NCBI GenBank assembly: GCA_018711275.1
Contig: DVIN01000017.1
Location: forward strand, 35,281-99,280
From: Candidatus Pullilachnospira intestinigallinarum
Lineage (GTDB): Bacteria; Bacillota; Clostridia; Lachnospirales; Lachnospiraceae
Reading direction: 5' to 3'
Length of the DNA: 64,000 nucleotides
Shown here in pieces: positions 59,870-64,000 of the stretch. Within the stretch, counting starts at the first letter, position 1; each line of letters begins with the position of its first letter. Below the pieces are notes generated by a model. The model saw only the letters and a program-made list of their open reading frames with translations, searched no databases and was not told the DNA's origin. The position numbers and the translations under genes are program-made.

Positions 59870-61345
59870 TTACGGCTGCTGAATGATTCCGCCGTCCCGC
59901 ACTGTCTGAATCAGCGATTTGGCGGTTTCCACCGTGGTCTGATCCGGCACCATCACATAAACGCTCTGGCTCATGGAATACGGCACCTGCCGGTCTCCCG
60001 TTCCGGTGACACTGTAGCTGACAATATTCCAGTCGGATCCGTCGCTGATCTGACTGCGAACCAGAGAACTGATCACATCATAGGGTACGCTGGTCTCAAA
60101 GCTGTCCTCCACGGCATCCAGCACGTCTGTGTAATGCAGCAGCATATCGGTACTGAGGCATTTATTCAGCACTCCCCTGATCACTGCCAGCTGATTTTTG
60201 CCTCTCTGATTATCGCCGGTGGCAAACGCATACCGCTCCCGGCAGAAAGCCAGCGCCGCGTCTCCGTCCATAAAATTTTCTCCCTTGTTAAAATGGTATC
60301 CGGAGACATTTTTTGTGTCAAAGGTATAATCGGAAACCACCGTAACGCCGCCCAGCGCGTCAATGATATCTTTAAATCCCGTAAAGTTCAGACGGAAATA
60401 GTATTCGATGGGGGTATCGTACAGCATACTCAGCGTGTCCATACTCACCTGAACACCGTAAATCCCCGCATGTGTCAGTTTGTCCGGCACTCCCCCGGAT
60501 ATGGACAGCGGAACGTAATAGTCTCTGGGGGTGGAAATCAAAGCCACCTGGCGGGTATTGGCATTGACCACCGCCAGGATATTCACATCGCAGCGGCTTT
60601 TCGCTATCAGCTGGGTAGAACGGGTATCCACTCCACTGATGTACACGGTAAACACAGACTGATCCTGAGAACCTCCGCCTTCTTCCGCAGGCAGGGATGC
60701 CTGAGGAACCTCCGTTTCCACATGGGTGACCGTCACCTCGCGGATCCGTTCCCGGATATTCTCATAGCCTTCCATCTCTTCCAGCACGTCCAGATAAGCG
60801 GAGTTGAGAATCACGGCATTGGTTTCTCCGCCAAACAGACCGTCCATCAAAGCGGTCAGGGAATCATACTCTTTTACGGCGATGGAAATCCCCAGCTGCT
60901 CATTCAGCTGCTCCACCGCCTGATCCGTATTCTCCCGATCCATCTGCGCAAGAATACCATAGGTATAACCGGCGGCCGCCTGATTGAAATCATCCGTATT
61001 ATCCGCCTGCACATAAATTCCCACTTCCGCTACCTCTGTCTTCACAGTGGTGATTTTGTCTGCTGCCTGAAGGGTTTTTCCCACATAAATGCTGCCCAGG
61101 GCAAAAAGAAGGGAAAACAGTAATGACAGTACGATGCCGATTCCGTATCGTACTTTCCTGGCCCCGCTCCAGGTCAGCCAAATCACCAGGGCCGCCACCG
61201 CCGCGAGAACCGCCGCGAGCAGACCGAAATAAAGCCCGGGCACCATCTGCGTACGCCAGAGCGCCGCAGAAAACAGAATCGCCGTCAGAAGATAGAGCAG
61301 TGAAAACAGCTTGCCGATGATCCAGCTCACTTTATTTTTCATCAT
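59870..61345 (-). CDS. LCP family protein (LytR-CpsA-Psr)
   Basis: TM segments then VYISGVDTRSTQLIAKSRCDVNILAVVNANTRQVALISTPRDYYVPL...DKLTHAGIYG; GDAALAFCRERYAFATGDNQRGKNQLAVI. Confidence 0.92.
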   Translation of the reverse strand: MMKNKVSWIIGKLFSLLYLLTAILFSAALWRTQMVPGLYFGLLAAVLAAVAALVIWLTWSGARKVRYGIGIVLSLLFSLLFALGSIYVGKTLQAADKITTVKTEVAEVGIYVQADNTDDFNQAAAGYTYGILAQMDRENTDQAVEQLNEQLGISIAVKEYDSLTALMDGLFGGETNAVILNSAYLDVLEEMEGYENIRERIREVTVTHVETEVPQASLPAEEGGGSQDQSVFTVYISGVDTRSTQLIAKSRCDVNILAVVNANTRQVALISTPRDYYVPLSISGGVPDKLTHAGIYGVQVSMDTLSMLYDTPIEYYFRLNFTGFKDIIDALGGVTVVSDYTFDTKNVSGYHFNKGENFMDGDAALAFCRERYAFATGDNQRGKNQLAVIRGVLNKCLSTDMLLHYTDVLDAVEDSFETSVPYDVISSLVRSQISDGSDWNIVSYSVTGTGDRQVPYSMSQSVYVMVPDQTTVETAKSLIQTVRDGGIIQQP

Positions 61346-61804
61346 GTCATCATTCCTCCATAAAATTCCGGAAAACTTCTTTCAAAGCTTTCCCGTTTTT
61401 GAGTTTTTACATCCCCTATAGACTACCACCGGAACAGTCAAAATACAACGTTCCACAGCAAATTTTCACATTTTATGTGACAGTTTTGCATGGCAGCAGA
61501 ACTCCAACGGAGGAATACCGCAGAAAATAACATGCATTGCGTGGGGCCGGGTATCAGGAATTTCTTTATCCTACAGCCGTTTGGCCCGACTACGGTACCC
61601 TTGACAAATCCTTCTGTTCTGCCGCATAACATAGCAAAACGCTGCGACAGTAATCAAAAAAACTTCAAATCTGCAGCAGTGCAGAGCAAAAGTCTACGGC
61701 CCCCTGAAAATCGTAAATCTACCGTAATATTTCCGGCAACCTCCATCTTCCGTCAATAAATATTCCTATCAATCCACAAATACTTTACTTCCGCAGAATA
61801 TCTT

Positions 61805-62275
61805 TCAGAATCCGTATACAAATGTTTCCTCCCCTGTCTGACGAAATCCCGCTGCCAGAAATGCCTTCCTGCTCTGACCATTGAAGGAATAGATCTCTGC
61901 TTTCACCTGGCGCCAGCCCAGCTGGCCGGCCCTTCGCAGTATCCCGGAAATTGCGCTGCGGCCAATACCGCGATTCTGATACTTGCGGCAGATTACAATG
62001 GAAACTGCTCCGCGGCACAGGGAGATATCTCCCACCAGATGCCATCTGCCATGCTCTCGGAATTTTATATAATAACATTCCCCGTTCTTTGACAGGAAAC
62101 GGTACATGCGCTTCAGCCTGTCAAGATCGTAGGGCTCCTCCCGGTTATCCACCTGACGGCACAGGCCAGGATCCTGGTACCAGGGCAAAGTTCTTTTATA
62201 ATATGGATAGTATTTTACCAGTTCCAGATTTTCGTGTATCAAAATCTTCTTCGGCTGTGCAAAACCATTTATCAT
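61805..62275 (-). CDS. GNAT family N-acetyltransferase
   Basis: WHLVGDISLCRGAVSIVICRKYQNRGIGRSAISGILRRAGQLGWRQVKAEIYSFNGQSRKAFLAAGF. Confidence 0.85.
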   Translation of the reverse strand: MINGFAQPKKILIHENLELVKYYPYYKRTLPWYQDPGLCRQVDNREEPYDLDRLKRMYRFLSKNGECYYIKFREHGRWHLVGDISLCRGAVSIVICRKYQNRGIGRSAISGILRRAGQLGWRQVKAEIYSFNGQSRKAFLAAGFRQTGEETFVYGF

Positions 62276-62399
62276 AGTTCTCCTTTCTGCGATATATGTG
62301 ACCATAAAATGGAACACAGAAACTGCTTTTATATAACAGGCAGCCTCGCCGCATCAGATGAGAGGTTCTTCCCAGTTCACAGAATATACCTGGACTGTC

Positions 62400-62624
62400 T
62401 CAGCCGCCCATGTTGAATTCCACCGTATCCTGCGCTGCCTGGATCTCATTGTCGATATTCGCGCCGGACTGGTCTTCCTGTGCCTGTACGGATGCCAGAA
62501 TCCAGCAGCCATTAACAGTTCTCACAGCCGTTCCGTTATTCAGGGAAGCGATGTAGTGATCTTTGCCGGTAGCCTCCATCAAAACACCGGTATCTAGCAG
62601 CTCCGCATAGGTCTCCATTGCCAC
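62400..62624 (-). CDS. Hypothetical small protein (74 aa)
   Basis: Open frame in a gap between two minus-strand genes; no family recognised. Confidence 0.4.
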   Translation of the reverse strand: MAMETYAELLDTGVLMEATGKDHYIASLNNGTAVRTVNGCWILASVQAQEDQSGANIDNEIQAAQDTVEFNMGG

Positions 62625-62680
62625 TCCCCACTCTGACAGAATACTGCCCGAAACTATTGTTCTTTATACAGTCCGATACA

Positions 62681-62717
62681 AAAACACCCCGGCAGCCGCT
62701 TACCGGCCCCGGGGCGT
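62681..62717 (-). terminator. Rho-independent terminator directly after infA
   Basis: Reverse strand ACGCCCCGG...CCGGGGTGT followed by TTTT. Confidence 0.8.
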
Positions 62718-62753
62718 TCTTCTGGCAGTACCGCTTTATTGCGGCAGCGCTGC

Positions 62754-62972
62754 CTATTTATCTCTCCAGATAATTCTTCCCTTGGAAAGATCGTAGGGTG
62801 ACAGTTCCAGCGTCACCTTGTCTCCCGGGAGGATCCGGATAAAATTCATTCTCAGCTTTCCGCTGATATGGGCCAGAACCACATGTTTGTTTTCCAGCTC
62901 CACTTTAAACATGGCATTGGGCAGTTTCTCCAGAACTGTTCCCTCTACTTCAATAACATCTGCCTTAGACAT
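62754..62972 (-). CDS. infA: Translation initiation factor IF-1
   Basis: [72 protein letters not shown]. Confidence 0.98.
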   Translation of the reverse strand: MSKADVIEVEGTVLEKLPNAMFKVELENKHVVLAHISGKLRMNFIRILPGDKVTLELSPYDLSKGRIIWRDK

Positions 62973-62973
62973 C

Positions 62974-63249
62974 TCATACCTCCTGTTGACAGCCGTATTC
63001 TCTGATTGCTCTGATGATATCAGAATCCTGTATTGTATTTCCCTGATCCAGAATTCCTGTGATCCAGGGACAAATCCGGCGGTCTATCTGTACATGTTTT
63101 CTCTTCTTTCGCTTGGGACGGTCAAGTGTACGGCACTTACCGTCCGCCAGATACAGATATGCTGCATCCGCATGGACGATCAGATAGACCTTTCCCCTGT
63201 CGTGACCGGCAAGGGATCTCGCCATCATACCTGCACAAACATTCTCCAT
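62974..63249 (-). CDS. KOW domain-containing RNA-binding protein (L14e/L27e-like)
   Basis: [45 protein letters not shown]; conserved position between map and infA. Confidence 0.88.
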   Translation of the reverse strand: MENVCAGMMARSLAGHDRGKVYLIVHADAAYLYLADGKCRTLDRPKRKKRKHVQIDRRICPWITGILDQGNTIQDSDIIRAIREYGCQQEV

Positions 63250-63259
63250 CGGGCACCTC

Positions 63260-64000
63260 TTACATTGTAAGCGTGAGAATTTCCGGTTCGCCGTCAGTGA
63301 TGAGAACAGTATTCTCATAATGGGCGGACAGAGAACCATCCTCCGTAACCACCGTCCAGTCATCGTCCAGCCAGCAGACGTCCGGCCGACCTATATTGAT
63401 CATAGGTTCAATGGCCAGCGTCATCCCCGGCATCAGGCGGATACCGCGGCGTTTCTGGGCAAAGTTGGGGATCTGCGGATCCTCATGCAGCGCCGTACCG
63501 ATTCCATGCCCCACCAGATCCCGGACAACACCGTAGCCAAAGCTTTCCGCATAAGATCCGATAGCTGCGGAAATCTCATAGAGATGACAGCCTGCCCTGG
63601 CATATTTAATCCCCTCAAAGAAGCTCTGACGGGTCACATCGATGAGCTTCTGTGCTTCGGGGCTGATCTGGCCCACCGCATGGGTTCTCGCCGCGTCGGA
63701 ATGAAATCCCTTGTAAATAAGCCCTGCATCCAGGCTGACGATATCGCCCTCCTTGAGAATACGATGTTTGTTGGGGATTCCGTGTACCACTTCGTCATTG
63801 ACCGATACACAGATGGATGCGGGATATCCCTGATAATGAAGGAAGTTGGGGACACAGCCCAGATCACGAATCAGCTTTTCCCCAATATGATCGATTTCCC
63901 AGGTTGAAATACCGGGGCGGATCACCTTTGCAAGCTCATTGTGAACTTTCTCCAGCAGCCGTCCTGCTTCCCTCATCAAATCAATTTCCCTGGCAGTCTT
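63260..64000 (-). CDS. map: Type I methionyl aminopeptidase, start beyond the window edge
   Basis: KTAREIDLMREAGRLLEKVHNEL...VSVNDEVVHGIPNKHRILKEGDIVSLDAG...GHGIGTALHEDPQIPNF; frame open to position 64000. Confidence 0.95.
   Translation of the reverse strand, partial: KTAREIDLMREAGRLLEKVHNELAKVIRPGISTWEIDHIGEKLIRDLGCVPNFLHYQGYPASICVSVNDEVVHGIPNKHRILKEGDIVSLDAGLIYKGFHSDAARTHAVGQISPEAQKLIDVTRQSFFEGIKYARAGCHLYEISAAIGSYAESFGYGVVRDLVGHGIGTALHEDPQIPNFAQKRRGIRLMPGMTLAIEPMINIGRPDVCWLDDDWTVVTEDGSLSAHYENTVLITDGEPEILTLTM

Noticed and set aside
61480-61505. GACAGTTTTGCA string resembling the IS1634 terminal repeat (CCACAGTTTTGCAG)
   Set aside because: Short partial match, no partner end or transposase fragment; likely chance.

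Overview
The window is chromosomal DNA from a Firmicute, most likely a Lachnospiraceae-type clostridium; that taxon is inferred from protein flavour and gene order only. Most of it is housekeeping DNA: ruvX-ireB-mtaB, a Crh-like HPr, thiI/cysteine desulfurase/rsmE/prmA, the CIRCE-controlled hrcA-grpE-dnaK-dnaJ operon, uvrB, a purine block (M20 amidohydrolase, NCS2 permease, adenine deaminase), ftsEX-ctpA, a MoxR/VWA pair, type III glutamine synthetase, fba, trxA, a GH31 enzyme, and the alpha-operon ribosomal genes. No rRNA, tRNA or CRISPR array was seen. Main points for a second look: (1) The conserved map-KOW-infA / rpmJ-rpsM-rpsK-rpsD-rpoA-rplQ cluster is split by about 15 kb of accessory genes. 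infA is followed by its own terminator and rpmJ has its own promoter. (2) A MerR-methyltransferase fusion gene is followed by a perfect 21-bp dyad inside a 19-bp promoter spacer (MerR-type architecture) upstream of rfbA-rfbB-rfbD. (3) A family of short GGCC-tetraloop hairpins and a related 40-nt element recurs in the 5' leaders of unrelated genes (ade, glnN, rfbA, rfbB, rpmJ, possibly rplQ). (4) An IS1634-family element is flanked by a perfect 52-53 bp direct repeat. (5) A 61-bp-period repeat of hairpins lies between rpoA and rplQ. (6) A decayed LytTR/kinase remnant locus. All product names come from reading the sequence; no database search was run.
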